Assembly: GCA_902772935.1 (NCBI GenBank)
Contig: CACYCR010000155.1
Coordinates: 1-33,062 of the forward strand
Reading direction: 5' to 3'
From: Oscillospiraceae bacterium
GTDB lineage: Bacteria > Bacillota > Clostridia > Oscillospirales > Acutalibacteraceae
Length of the DNA stretch: 33,062 nt
Shown: piece after piece, positions 13,891 through 22,175 of the stretch
Position numbering within the stretch: the first letter of the stretch is position 1
How the letters are laid out: the number at the start of each line of letters is the position of its first letter
The notes under the pieces: model-generated
Seen by the model: the letters and a program-made list of their open reading frames with translations, nothing else
Told to the model about the DNA's origin: nothing
The model's database searches: none
Program-made: the position numbers and the translations under genes

Positions 13891-14403
13891 ATGAAAAAAC
13901 TGAAAGCGCTGTTTTTGAAACTCGTCAACCGCGAAACGATTACCTATGTCGTGTTCGGCGCGCTGACGACCCTGGTCAATCTGCTGGTGTTCAAGCTGTT
14001 CGACGTGATCTTCGCCGGACGGCTTTACCTGTTGACCAATACCATTGCGTGGATCACCGCCGTATCGTTTGCGTTTCTGACGAACAAATGGTTCGTCTTT
14101 GAAAGCAAGGCGTGGACGTGGCGTGTGCTCAGAAAAGAGATTCCCGGCTTCTTCGGCGCCCGTATCGCCTCGTATTTCATCGAGCAGGGCGGCCTGTGGT
14201 TCTTTGTGGAGATTCTGCATTTTGACGAAAAGGTGTTCAATTTTTTGATTGTGAAGCTCAGCGGAAAGATCGTCGCAAAGCTCATCATCGGTGTGCTGGT
14301 CATTGTCGTCAACTACTTGTTTAGCAAGTTCGTGATTTTCCGGAAAAAGAAGCAGCGGGCTGCCGAAACGGAAGAAAATGAAAAAAATCAAAAAAGTGTG
14401 TAA
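13891..14403 (+). CDS. GtrA-family membrane protein
   Basis: 170 residues with four hydrophobic segments (about 18-38, 44-62, 95-112 and 125-148) and family signatures YVVFGALTTLVNLLVF, AFLTNKWFVF and VNYLFSKFVIF. GtrA proteins are thought to assist transfer of polyprenyl-linked sugars in surface polysaccharide synthesis, possibly as flippases. It begins 6 bases after the PAP2 gene, with only a weak ribosome binding site, so translation is probably coupled. The C-terminus is a charged lysine/glutamate tail. Confidence 0.88.
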   Translation: MKKLKALFLKLVNRETITYVVFGALTTLVNLLVFKLFDVIFAGRLYLLTNTIAWITAVSFAFLTNKWFVFESKAWTWRVLRKEIPGFFGARIASYFIEQGGLWFFVEILHFDEKVFNFLIVKLSGKIVAKLIIGVLVIVVNYLFSKFVIFRKKKQRAAETEENEKNQKSV

Positions 14404-14404
14404 C

Positions 14405-14430
14405 AGATGGCGTCGTTTTTCCATCTTATA
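14405..14430 (+). terminator. Weak terminator candidate after gtrA-like gene
   Basis: A 6-bp stem AGATGG/CCATCT (14405-14410, 14421-14426) with a tail TATATA. It is too weak to be sure that the sigma factor gene is a separate unit. Confidence 0.3.
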
Positions 14431-14451
14431 TAGCGGAACGGATGTGATCAC

Positions 14452-14970
14452 ATGAGTTCAGATAATCAAAGCTTGGTCAGAAAAGCCCGGTCGGGCAGTG
14501 CCGAAGCCTTCGGCGAACTGTATGCCGGCATCGCGGCAGATTTGTATCGTTTCGCAGTATACCAGACGTCGAATCCGACGTTGGCGGAAGACGCCGTCAG
14601 CGAATGTGTGCTGCAGGCATTTCAGAACATCGCGCAGCTGAAAAACGCGGCGCGGTTCCGCAGCTGGATGTTCTCGATCCTGCTCAACTGCTGCCGCAAA
14701 CAGCAAAAAGAAAAAGCGCTCGCGCTGCACCGTGTTCCGGCGGATGACATTGACGTTGCCGCGCCGCAGACGCTGCCGACAGATGAAGCACTCGATCTGC
14801 GCGCGGCGCTGCAGACGCTCGACGAAGCGGAACGGGAGATTTTGCTGCTTTCCGTAGTCGGCGGATATTCCAGCAAAGAGATCGGCACGATGTTGTCCAT
14901 GCGCGCCGGCGCTGTGCGGACAAGGCTGTCGCGGACCAGAGCAAAGTTGATGGAGGCGATCTCAAAATGA
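14452..14970 (+). CDS. ECF-type RNA polymerase sigma factor
   Basis: 172 residues. Region 2 (about 8-75) has AFGELYAGIAADLYRFA and TLAEDAVSECVLQAFQNI; region 4 (about 115-170) has the helix-turn-helix YSSKEIGTMLSMRAGAVRTRLSRTRAKL. There are no region 1 or 3 domains, so it belongs to the extracytoplasmic-function group. Its stop codon overlaps the start of a membrane-anchored propeller protein (ATGA), the usual arrangement for sigma/anti-sigma pairs. No convincing self-recognised promoter is visible in the 48 bases upstream. Its signal and regulon are unknown. Confidence 0.88.
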   Translation: MSSDNQSLVRKARSGSAEAFGELYAGIAADLYRFAVYQTSNPTLAEDAVSECVLQAFQNIAQLKNAARFRSWMFSILLNCCRKQQKEKALALHRVPADDIDVAAPQTLPTDEALDLRAALQTLDEAEREILLLSVVGGYSSKEIGTMLSMRAGAVRTRLSRTRAKLMEAISK

Positions 14971-17102
14971 AAAAGGATCAGCAGAACACCGACGCGCTGC
15001 AGGCGCGTTTTGATGAAGACCGGATCGAATTGCCGGCGTCCCTGTCAAAAGACGAGGTTGTTGAAAAAATCAAAGCCGAAGAGATCAAACAAACAAAGAA
15101 AAAGAAGCATGTACTGCCGCGCGTGGTCGCTGCCGCCGCTGCAGTTGCAATCGTTGTGACAGGCGTTGCCCTCGTGCCGAAACACCGCCCTGTTCCGACA
15201 ACGCCGGTTCCCACAACAATGGCGCCGGATACCACACAGGGCGACCCGGTCGATCCGCCGACGCAGGCCCTTGCGTTGTCTCACTTTGATTCCGACAAGG
15301 CGATGCAGGCTTACTTCATGAATCAATATGATTCAGTTCGGCTGAGCAATTTCCGTTATCATACAAAGTCGGCGGATTATGTTGAAGACAGTGCCGCGCC
15401 GACAATGGCATATGAGCAATCCACTGACGTATCCTTTAACGCCGCCGGCAAAGAAACATCTGCCGCCGGCAATTACGGCGAGACCAATACGCAGGTGCGC
15501 GGCGTAGATGAGGCGGATGTTGTGAAGAACGACGGACGGTTTCTCTACATTGTCCGCAGTGGGGATTTCGTAATCGTCGATACGCAGACCATGCAGGAAG
15601 TCTATCACGCCGACATCCAGCCGGAAGACGAAAACAAGTATTACCGATTCTCTGAGATGTATCTTTTCGGCGACCGGATGGTGCTGACCGCCACACAGTG
15701 GGAACGCCCGAAAGCGGCAAACGGCGAAACAGAAGAACCCGAAGTGTTTTATTCCATGCGCTATATGCCATACGGCTGGGGCGAATCACAAAGTGTGGTG
15801 CTGCTTTTTGACGTCAGTGACAAAACCGCGCCGAAGCTGCTGCGGACCGTCACCCAGGACGGCGACGTGGTCAGCAGCCGGATGGTGAATGGCGTGCTCT
15901 ATGTTGCAACGCGTTACTATGTGAATCTTAACGACAAAAACACATTGAAAGAAAACTATGCGCCGCAGGTCGACGGCAAACGCATCGGTTGCGAAGACGT
16001 CTATCTGCGCGATAAAGACGAGGACGTCAGCACGTACCTGGTGCTCACTGCGTGGAACACCGCGCAGCCGGACAGCAAGGTCGAAAAGCTCAGTATGCTC
16101 ACCGAGGCGGATGTGGTGTACTGCTCAACAGATACGTTCTATGTGCTGAACAGCGTTTTCAATTGGGACGACCGCACCGACATCGAGACCGACAGCACGG
16201 AGATTTACGCGTTTGCGTTCTCCGGTACGACGCTGACGCTGCGCGCGACCGGTATCGTGCCGGGCATTGTGGAAAACCAGTATTGCATCGACCAGTACGG
16301 CGACGCCCTGCGCATAACCACAACGGATTATGACTACGCAAAGGACGTGGACATCAGCAGCCTCTATGTGCTGAACCGCGATTTGAAGATCATCGGCAAG
16401 CTGAAGGACATTGCACCGGACGAACAGGTCAAGAGTACCCGCTTCATGGGGAATACGGCGTATGTCGTGACCTTCCGCAATACCGATCCGCTGTTTGTGA
16501 TCGACCTGACCGTCCCGGAACAGCCGGTCATCAAGGGTAAAGTCAAGCTGCCCGGCTTCTCGACCTACCTGCATCCGATTACGGACACGCTGCTCGTCGG
16601 TATCGGCTATGACGGCAGCGAAACGGACGCGATTTATGATTCCGTCAAGCTTTCGCTCTTTGACGTCAGCGACCCGGCGCAGCCGAAAGAGGTTGACACG
16701 CACGTCATCAAAAGTGCGAGCACTTCCGTGGAACGGGACCCAAAAGCGGTCGTCTATGACAGCGAACGCGGTATCCTCGGTTTGCCGTTCGTCTATGAAC
16801 GCTGGACGCCGAGCGGCAACTTCTCGGATAACAAGTTCATCTATAAAACCGTGACGATCCGCGACGGACAATTCGCCGATGAACAGGCGTATATCCACGC
16901 GACCAATCACCGGGAATGGTTCTCCCTGTTCCGCGGTACGTATATCGGCGACAAGGTTTACACCATGACGAATACCGAGGTGAAAGAGTTTGATCTTGCG
17001 TCTGCCGAACTGCTGCGTTCGGTGACGCTCACGGAAGAAACGACCGAACCGGTCGGCGTGCCCGGTGTTATCACCTACGGCGAAACGGCGGTTGCAAACT
17101 AA
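14967..17102 (+). CDS. Membrane-anchored Beta_propel protein, putative anti-sigma factor
   Basis: 711 residues. Residues 1-48 are a charged cytoplasmic segment ending in a lysine run, 50-70 a single transmembrane helix (VAAAAAVAIVVTGVALV), and 72-96 a Pro/Thr linker. The large outside part is a beta-propeller of the Beta_propel family (PF09826): the signature VRGVDEADVV at 177-186 followed by KNDGRFLYIV, and many blades such as VVLLFDVSDKTAPKLLRTV, LFVIDLTVPEQPVIKGKV and LSLFDVSDPAQPKEVDTH. Its 4-base overlap with the ECF sigma gene, together with the inside tail plus outside sensor layout, suggests that it holds the sigma factor until the propeller senses something at the cell surface. The N-terminal segment lacks a zinc-binding ZAS motif, so the sigma contact would be of another type. 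This regulatory role is inference. Confidence 0.82.
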   Translation: MKKDQQNTDALQARFDEDRIELPASLSKDEVVEKIKAEEIKQTKKKKHVLPRVVAAAAAVAIVVTGVALVPKHRPVPTTPVPTTMAPDTTQGDPVDPPTQALALSHFDSDKAMQAYFMNQYDSVRLSNFRYHTKSADYVEDSAAPTMAYEQSTDVSFNAAGKETSAAGNYGETNTQVRGVDEADVVKNDGRFLYIVRSGDFVIVDTQTMQEVYHADIQPEDENKYYRFSEMYLFGDRMVLTATQWERPKAANGETEEPEVFYSMRYMPYGWGESQSVVLLFDVSDKTAPKLLRTVTQDGDVVSSRMVNGVLYVATRYYVNLNDKNTLKENYAPQVDGKRIGCEDVYLRDKDEDVSTYLVLTAWNTAQPDSKVEKLSMLTEADVVYCSTDTFYVLNSVFNWDDRTDIETDSTEIYAFAFSGTTLTLRATGIVPGIVENQYCIDQYGDALRITTTDYDYAKDVDISSLYVLNRDLKIIGKLKDIAPDEQVKSTRFMGNTAYVVTFRNTDPLFVIDLTVPEQPVIKGKVKLPGFSTYLHPITDTLLVGIGYDGSETDAIYDSVKLSLFDVSDPAQPKEVDTHVIKSASTSVERDPKAVVYDSERGILGLPFVYERWTPSGNFSDNKFIYKTVTIRDGQFADEQAYIHATNHREWFSLFRGTYIGDKVYTMTNTEVKEFDLASAELLRSVTLTEETTEPVGVPGVITYGETAVAN

Positions 17103-17120
17103 ACAAAACAGATACGATAT

Positions 17121-17162
17121 ATGCGGAGAGATGCTGCACGCGCAGCGTCTTTTCCGCATTTT
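17121..17162 (+). terminator. Terminator of the first ECF operon
   Basis: Outer stem ATGCGGA/TCCGCAT (17121-17127, 17153-17159) continues into GATGCTGC/GCAGCGTC (one G-U), followed by TTTT. It isolates the methyltransferase gene downstream. Confidence 0.75.
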
Positions 17163-17181
17163 GCGAAACGGAGGCACCTCT

Positions 17182-17982
17182 ATGACAACCGATGAAAAGT
17201 TTGACGCGGGAACGCCGTTTGACTGGGGCAGAACGTCTGCGGACTATGCGAAATACCGCGACATTTATCCGCCGGTGTTTTATGAAAACATCATCGCCCG
17301 CGGTCTTTGCGTCCGCGGACAGCGCGCACTTGATCTCGGTACCGGCACGGGGGTGCTGCCGCGCAATCTGTACCGCTATGGCGCTGACTGGACCGGCATT
17401 GATGCTTCAGCGGAACAGATCGCGTTTGCAAAGCAGCTCGCGGCGGACGACGGCTTGCAGATCCGCTTTCTTTCGTGTGCTGCGGAAGACCTGCGGTTTC
17501 CCGCCGGGTCGTTTGACGTGATTACGGCGTGTCAGTGCTTCGACTATTTCGATCACGCCGCGCTCGCGCCGCTGCTTTCTGCAATGCTGAAACCGGACGG
17601 CCGGCTGCTGATCCTTTATATGGCGTGGCTGCCGCAGGAGGATCCGATCGCGCACGCAAGCGAAGAACTGGTGCTGCAGTTCCATCCGAAGTGGACCGGC
17701 GCAGGGTATACCCGTACACCGATCGCGATTCCTGCGCCCGTTGCCGCACAGTTTGATGTGGTGCATCGCGAAGCGTATGATGTTTCGCTTATGTTCACGC
17801 GTGAGACCTGGCACGGCCGGATGCGCGCCTGCCGGGGCGTCGGCGCCGCACTTACGCCCGAAGCTTTGGCTGCCTGGGATGCGCAGCACCGCGCACTGCT
17901 GGAGCGTATGGCACCGGAACGCTTTACGGTGCTGCACCATGTCGCGTCAGCGGAGCTGCGAGTCAAACAGGGCATCGGGTAA
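17182..17982 (+). CDS. Class I SAM-dependent methyltransferase
   Basis: 266 residues from the ATG at 17182, preceded by CGGAGG; a longer reading runs back through the terminator and is rejected. The motif I glycine loop LDLGTGTGVLP (50-60), the acidic ribose-binding D74 in TGIDASAEQI, motif II-like FDVITACQCFDYFD and motif III LKPDGRLLILY mark a Rossmann methyltransferase of the UbiE/methyltransferase-11 type. The C-terminal part (YTRTPIAIPAP, MFTRETWHGRMRACRG) is family-typical for small-molecule methyltransferases. Substrate unknown. A short TfoX-N gene follows after 41 bases; a perfect TATAAT lies between them. Confidence 0.88.
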   Translation: MTTDEKFDAGTPFDWGRTSADYAKYRDIYPPVFYENIIARGLCVRGQRALDLGTGTGVLPRNLYRYGADWTGIDASAEQIAFAKQLAADDGLQIRFLSCAAEDLRFPAGSFDVITACQCFDYFDHAALAPLLSAMLKPDGRLLILYMAWLPQEDPIAHASEELVLQFHPKWTGAGYTRTPIAIPAPVAAQFDVVHREAYDVSLMFTRETWHGRMRACRGVGAALTPEALAAWDAQHRALLERMAPERFTVLHHVASAELRVKQGIG

Positions 17983-17985
17983 TCG

Positions 17986-17991
17986 TATAAT
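17986..17991 (+). promoter_or_regulatory. Possible -10 element before the TfoX-N gene
   Basis: Perfect TATAAT, but the sequence 17 bases upstream (TCAAAC) is a poor -35. It may give the downstream gene some independent expression. Confidence 0.35.
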
Positions 17992-18023
17992 ACGTTCTGA
18001 AAAAGAGAAGGAGGCGATGCCGT

Positions 18024-18338
18024 ATGGCGTCAAGCAAAGCATACCTTGATTTTATTCTGGAGCAGCTCTCCGACTGCGCCGAAATCACCAGCCGCGCAAT
18101 GATGGGCGAATACATTTTATATGCCGGCGGCAAGGTGTTCGGCGGCATTTATGACGATCGCTTTCTGGTCAAACCGACAGATTCGGCACGCGCGCTGATG
18201 CCGCAGGCGGCTGAGGAACTGCCATATGCAGGTGCGAAGCCGATGCTGCTTGTGGACAATGTGGAGGACCGGGCATTTTTGAAAACACTGGTGGAAGCCA
18301 TGCTGCCGGAACTGCCTGCACCGAAAAAGAAAAAGTGA
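18024..18338 (+). CDS. TfoX/Sxy N-terminal domain protein
   Basis: 104 residues behind AAGGAGG. The sequence matches the TfoX N-terminal domain: residues 20-45 (EITSRAMMGEYILYAGGKVFGG), FLVKPTD and LPYAGAKPMLLVDNVEDR, followed by helix LVEAMLPELP and a lysine tail. The C-terminal TfoX domain of the competence regulator is absent, as in most stand-alone clostridial copies. Its role is unknown; direct control of competence should not be assumed. A strong terminator follows. Confidence 0.85.
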   Translation: MASSKAYLDFILEQLSDCAEITSRAMMGEYILYAGGKVFGGIYDDRFLVKPTDSARALMPQAAEELPYAGAKPMLLVDNVEDRAFLKTLVEAMLPELPAPKKKK

Positions 18339-18350
18339 ATTCTGTTTTTC

Positions 18351-18378
18351 AAGCACACCGTCAACGGTGTGCTTTTTT
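18351..18378 (+). terminator. Strong terminator upstream of the heat-shock operon
   Basis: A perfect 10-bp stem AAGCACACCG/CGGTGTGCTT (18351-18360, 18365-18374) with loop TCAA and a six-T run. It cleanly separates the TfoX-N gene from hrcA. Confidence 0.9.
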
Positions 18379-18410
18379 GAAAGTTTTTTCAAATTTTTTT
18401 GCAAAATCTA

Positions 18411-18439
18411 TTGACATTTGTTAGCAATCGGCGTATAGT
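18411..18439 (+). promoter_or_regulatory. Sigma-A promoter of the hrcA operon
   Basis: Perfect TTGACA (18411-18416), 17-base spacer, TATAGT (18434-18439). The spacer contains TTAGCAATC, which resembles one arm of the CIRCE operator. Confidence 0.9.
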
Positions 18440-18450
18440 AATGACAGTGA

Positions 18451-18477
18451 TTAGCACTCAAACAACAAGAGTGCTAA
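18451..18477 (+). promoter_or_regulatory. CIRCE operator (HrcA binding site)
   Basis: A perfect inverted repeat TTAGCACTC-N9-GAGTGCTAA, identical to the CIRCE consensus, placed 11 bases after the -10 element and thus over the transcription start and early transcript. HrcA, encoded by the first gene, represses here and is released on heat stress. Confidence 0.97.
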
Positions 18478-18500
18478 AACGAAAGAAAGGACGTGAAGAA

Positions 18501-19529
18501 ATGGAGCTTGGAAAGCGCAAGGAGATGATTCTTGCCGCAATCGTGGAACAGTACATCAAAACAGGCGAGCCGATCGGTTCCAAGTACCTGATGACGGCGC
18601 TTCCGATTTCCGTTTCATCCGCAACGATCCGCAACGAAATGAGCGAGCTTGCCGAACTCGGTTTTCTCGATCAGCCGCACACCTCTGCCGGACGGATTCC
18701 TTCACAGCAGGGTTACCGCTATTACATCGACCACCTGATGCCGAAAAGTGAGCTGGACGAGGAAGAGCGGCAGATGGTGCAAAGTGAATTGGAACGCTGC
18801 GCCGGAAACCCGGAAAAGCTGCTTTCCAAAGCGGGCGAGCTTCTGGCAAAGATCACGAACTGTGCCGCGCTGGCGACCACACCGACCGATGAGGGCGCAA
18901 CGGTACGCCGCATTGAGATTGTTCCCGTCGGTACGCGGATCGCGATGATCGTGCTGATGACCTCGACCGGGATCATCAAAAACGGCATCTGCCGCACGGA
19001 AACCGCACTGACATTGGACATGATCGAGAATTTTCATGAGATTTGTGACCATACTTTTATCGGAAAACCTGTTTCGGATATCGGAACGGTCATGATCCAG
19101 ACGCTGGTCGCGTCCCTCGGTGCAAACGCGCTTTCGATGAGCCCGCTGTTCGTGGTTCTGACCGACCTTGCAGCCAGCGCCATGCAGGCGGAGATTCATC
19201 TGGAAGGCGAACAGAACCTGCTGCATCACCGTGAGTTCAGCGATCATGTGTTTGACATGATGCAGTTTTTGGACCAGAGCGACAAGCTGGAACGCGCGGT
19301 CTTGGCGAAAAAAGATGACGCGCTTTCGGTCAGCATCGGCAGCGAGAATATGTTCCGCCAGCTGGAAAATACCAGCATGATTGTCGGTCGCTACAGTGTT
19401 CACGGACATGACGGCGGCGCCATCGGCATCATCGGCCCGACACGGCTGGATTACGCAAAACTGATTCCGCGCATTGAATTCCTGACCGAGCTGGTCGGAA
19501 AGCTGCTCACGGATTCTTATGAAGAATAG
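18501..19529 (+). CDS. hrcA: Heat-inducible transcription repressor HrcA
   Basis: 342 residues from the ATG at 18501; the ribosome binding site is GAAAGGACG. A longer frame would start upstream of the promoter and is rejected. Residues 1-65 are the winged helix (KEMILAAIVEQYIKTGEPIGSKYL, SSATIRNEMSELAELGFLDQPHTSAGRIPS), which is highly family-specific. The rest is the GAF-like dimerization domain, ending with IGIIGPTRLDYAKLIPRIEFLTELVGKLL. HrcA binds CIRCE, and its activity depends on the GroE chaperonin in known systems. A CIRCE site immediately upstream implies autoregulation of the whole operon. The length is normal for the family. Confidence 0.97.
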   Translation: MELGKRKEMILAAIVEQYIKTGEPIGSKYLMTALPISVSSATIRNEMSELAELGFLDQPHTSAGRIPSQQGYRYYIDHLMPKSELDEEERQMVQSELERCAGNPEKLLSKAGELLAKITNCAALATTPTDEGATVRRIEIVPVGTRIAMIVLMTSTGIIKNGICRTETALTLDMIENFHEICDHTFIGKPVSDIGTVMIQTLVASLGANALSMSPLFVVLTDLAASAMQAEIHLEGEQNLLHHREFSDHVFDMMQFLDQSDKLERAVLAKKDDALSVSIGSENMFRQLENTSMIVGRYSVHGHDGGAIGIIGPTRLDYAKLIPRIEFLTELVGKLLTDSYEE

Positions 19530-19569
19530 AATCGATCGGATGACGACGAAATAGAGAGGATGAACCCCC

Positions 19570-20121
19570 ATGGCACAGAAGAAAAAAGCCGAAGACGCCA
19601 AAGCGCCGGAAACAAAGGCAGCGGCGGCGACAGAAGCAGACGAAACACAAACCGCGGATACCGCGGAAACGGAACCGGCCAAAACCATTGACACCCTTGA
19701 ACAAGAACTTGCTGCGGCAAAGGAAGCGCATATTCGCACCCTTGCGGAATATGACAACTACCGCAAGCGTTCGACAAAAGAAAAAGAAGCCGCTTACGGC
19801 GACGCAAAGGCGGCGTCACTCGCAGAACTGCTGCCGGTGCTCGACAACTTTGAACGCGCGTTCACGGTGGAAGAGACCGATGTGGAGAGCTTCAAGAAAG
19901 GCGTGGAGATGATCTACAACAGCTTTCTGGAAACGCTCAAAAAGCTCGGTGTGGAAGCCTTCGGCGAAGTCGGCGAAGCGTTTGATCCGAACATCCACAA
20001 CGGCGTGATGCACATCGAAGATGAAGCCCTCGGCGAAAATGTCATCGCCGCTGTCTTCAGCAAAGGTTACAAGATCGGCACGCGCATCCTGCGTCCGGCA
20101 ATGGTGCAGGTCGCAAATTAA
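19570..20121 (+). CDS. grpE: Nucleotide exchange factor GrpE
   Basis: 183 residues. The N-terminal 45 residues are a low-complexity Ala/Glu/Thr stretch; a coiled coil follows (about 38-75), then LAEYDNYRKRSTKEKE, ELLPVLDNFERAF and the beta-wing LGVEAFGEVGEAFDPNIHNG...FSKGYKIGTRILRPAMVQVA. It is a homodimeric exchange factor for DnaK. It starts 40 bases after hrcA in the standard order. Confidence 0.96.
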   Translation: MAQKKKAEDAKAPETKAAAATEADETQTADTAETEPAKTIDTLEQELAAAKEAHIRTLAEYDNYRKRSTKEKEAAYGDAKAASLAELLPVLDNFERAFTVEETDVESFKKGVEMIYNSFLETLKKLGVEAFGEVGEAFDPNIHNGVMHIEDEALGENVIAAVFSKGYKIGTRILRPAMVQVAN

Positions 20122-20125
20122 ACAA

Positions 20126-20155
20126 TTGCTGTCAACAAACAGCAGTTTGTATAAA
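20126..20155 (+). promoter_or_regulatory. Hairpin and possible internal promoter before dnaK
   Basis: TGCTGT/ACAGCA (20127-20132, 20139-20144) forms a 6-bp hairpin followed by GTTTGTATAAAT. The same bases read as a promoter, TTGCTG, 18-base spacer, TATAAA (20150-20155). It could be an RNA processing or stability element, a partial terminator or an extra dnaK promoter. No CIRCE site is present here. Confidence 0.4.
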
Positions 20156-20187
20156 TACAGTACTATCAGAATTTGGAGGATAAAATC

Positions 20188-22095
20188 ATGGCAAAAATTA
20201 TCGGTATTGACTTAGGTACAACGAACTCCTGCGTATCCGTGATCGAAGGCGGCGAACCCGTCGTTATTGCAAACGCGGAAGGCGCAAGAACCACCCCGTC
20301 CGTCGTCGCGTTCTCAAAGAACGGCGAACGCATGGTCGGCCAGGTCGCAAAACGTCAGGCCATCACAAACCCCGACCGCACGATCTCTTCAATCAAACGG
20401 CAGATGGGTTCCAACTATCACGTCACCATCGACGGTAAGAGCTACACCCCGCAGGAAATCTCCGCGATGATCCTGCAGAAGCTGAAGACCGACGCGGAAG
20501 CGTATCTCGGTGACAAGGTCACTGAAGCGGTGATCACCGTGCCGGCATATTTCACCGACGCGCAGCGTCAGGCAACCAAGGACGCAGGCAAGATCGCCGG
20601 TCTGGAAGTCAAGCGTATCATCAACGAACCGACAGCGGCTGCGCTCGCTTACGGCATCGACAAAGAAGAAGACCAGAAGGTCATGGTCTATGACCTCGGC
20701 GGCGGTACGTTCGACGTTTCCATCATCGAGATGGGCGACGGCGTGCAGGAAGTGCTTGCCACGGCGGGCAACAACCACCTTGGCGGTGACGACTTTGACC
20801 AGCGCATTATGGACTGGCTCGTGACGAACTTTAAAGCGGAGCAGGGCATCGACCTGCGCGGCGATAAGATGGCCATGCAGCGCGTCAAGGAAGCTGCGGA
20901 AAAGGCAAAGATTGAGCTGTCCGGCATGACGACATCCACGATCAGCCTGCCGTTCATCACGGCGGACGCCACAGGCCCGAAGCATCTTGAAGCAACGCTG
21001 ACCCGCGCAAAGTTCAACGAGCTGACCGCCGATCTCGTGGAAGCGACCATGGGTCCGGTCCGTCAGGCGATGAGCGATTCCGGTTTGCAGACTTCGCAGA
21101 TTGACAAAGTGCTGATGGTCGGCGGTTCCTCGAGAATCCCGGCAGTCAACGACGCAATCAAAAACTTCATCGGCAAAGATCCGTTCAAGGGCATCAACCC
21201 GGACGAATGCGTTGCGATCGGCGCCTCGCTGCAGGCGGGCGTGCTCGGCGGCGACGTGAAGGGCTTGCTGCTGCTTGACGTCACACCGCTGTCTCTCGGT
21301 ATTGAGACCCTCGGCGGCGTCAACACAAAGATCATTGAACGCAACACCACGATCCCGACCAAGAAGAGCCAGGTCTTCTCCACAGCTTCGGATAACCAGC
21401 CGTCCGTACAGGTTCACGTCCTGCAGGGCGAACGCGAGTTTGCGAGAGACAACAAAACCCTCGGTATCTTCTCGCTCGACGGCATCATGCCGGCACCGCG
21501 CGGTGTTCCGCAGATCGAAGTCACCTTCGATATCGACGCCAACGGTATCGTTCATGTTTCCGCGAAGGATCTCGGCACCGGCAAGGAGCAGTCCATCTCC
21601 ATCACGGCGTCTTCCAACATGAGCAAGGAAGACATCGAAAAGGCGGTCAAAGACGCCGAGCAGTTTGCGGAAGAGGACAAGAAGCGCCGCGAAGACATTG
21701 ATGCACGCAACGAGGCGGACCAGATGGTCTATCAGTGCGAAAAGATGCTGAACGAAAACGGCGACAAGCTTGACGAATCCGAAAAGACAGAGCTGAGAAG
21801 CAAGATTGACGCGCTCAAGAACGCGCTCAGCGGTCAGGACATGAATCTCATCAAGAACGAAAAAGAAGCGCTGCAGCAGGCACTGTACAAGATCTCCGAA
21901 AAGATTTATCAGCAGGCGCAGCAGGCACAACAGGCGCAGGGCGGCGCGCAGGGCGGCTTCAACCCGAACGATTTCGCCGGCGGCGCGCAGGGCGGCTTCA
22001 ACCCGAACGACTTTGCCGGCGGCGCACAGGGCGGCGCGAACGATGGCTACACAGATGCAGGCTATACGGACGCGAACTTCACTGACGCAAACTGA
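20188..22095 (+). CDS. dnaK: Chaperone DnaK (Hsp70) with repeat-bearing C-terminal tail
   Basis: 635 residues from the ATG at 20188 behind GGAGGA. The ATPase domain starts [16 protein letters not shown]; it includes the connect motifs [29 protein letters not shown] and [11 protein letters not shown]. The substrate-binding domain contains [14 protein letters not shown] and [14 protein letters not shown]. The lid runs to about residue 575. The tail is unusual: a 13-residue unit [13 protein letters not shown] occurs twice, a third partial unit follows, and the end is built from GYTDA-like units. This replaces the acidic EVxDxD-type end of most bacterial DnaK. Catalytic residues all appear normal. 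Confidence 0.98.
   Translation: MAKIIGIDLGTTNSCVSVIEGGEPVVIANAEGARTTPSVVAFSKNGERMVGQVAKRQAITNPDRTISSIKRQMGSNYHVTIDGKSYTPQEISAMILQKLKTDAEAYLGDKVTEAVITVPAYFTDAQRQATKDAGKIAGLEVKRIINEPTAAALAYGIDKEEDQKVMVYDLGGGTFDVSIIEMGDGVQEVLATAGNNHLGGDDFDQRIMDWLVTNFKAEQGIDLRGDKMAMQRVKEAAEKAKIELSGMTTSTISLPFITADATGPKHLEATLTRAKFNELTADLVEATMGPVRQAMSDSGLQTSQIDKVLMVGGSSRIPAVNDAIKNFIGKDPFKGINPDECVAIGASLQAGVLGGDVKGLLLLDVTPLSLGIETLGGVNTKIIERNTTIPTKKSQVFSTASDNQPSVQVHVLQGEREFARDNKTLGIFSLDGIMPAPRGVPQIEVTFDIDANGIVHVSAKDLGTGKEQSISITASSNMSKEDIEKAVKDAEQFAEEDKKRREDIDARNEADQMVYQCEKMLNENGDKLDESEKTELRSKIDALKNALSGQDMNLIKNEKEALQQALYKISEKIYQQAQQAQQAQGGAQGGFNPNDFAGGAQGGFNPNDFAGGAQGGANDGYTDAGYTDANFTDAN
21940..22041 (+). repeat. 39-base in-frame tandem repeat in the dnaK tail
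   Basis: Two 39-base units (21940-21978 and 21979-22017), differing only at a few third-codon positions, encode identical 13-residue units. A partial third unit covers 22018-22041. The next stretch (to 22092) encodes short GYTDA-type units. Synonymous differences in the second copy suggest the repeat is not newly made. Confidence 0.9.
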
Positions 22096-22116
22096 AACAA
22101 AATATAAAGTAAATAG

Positions 22117-22144
22117 CTGCGGTTGCCCTCTTCGGCAGCCGCAG
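22117..22144 (+). terminator. Hairpin between dnaK and dnaJ
   Basis: An 11-bp stem CTGCGGTTGCC/GGCAGCCGCAG (22117-22127, 22134-22144, one G-U) with a six-base loop. The tail ATGTTTG is weak. It may be a partial terminator or protect the dnaK 3' end, making DnaJ less abundant than DnaK. Confidence 0.5.
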
Positions 22145-22175
22145 ATGTTTGCATCACAGGAATGGGGAAACGACC

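Noticed and set aside
14404-14451. An ECF autoregulatory promoter (TGTAAC...) before the first sigma gene
   Set aside because: No CGTC-like -10 at suitable spacing; the only CGTC is much too close.
20389-21930. A 513-codon minus-strand open frame opposite dnaK
   Set aside because: Shadow of dnaK caused by codon bias in GC-rich DNA.
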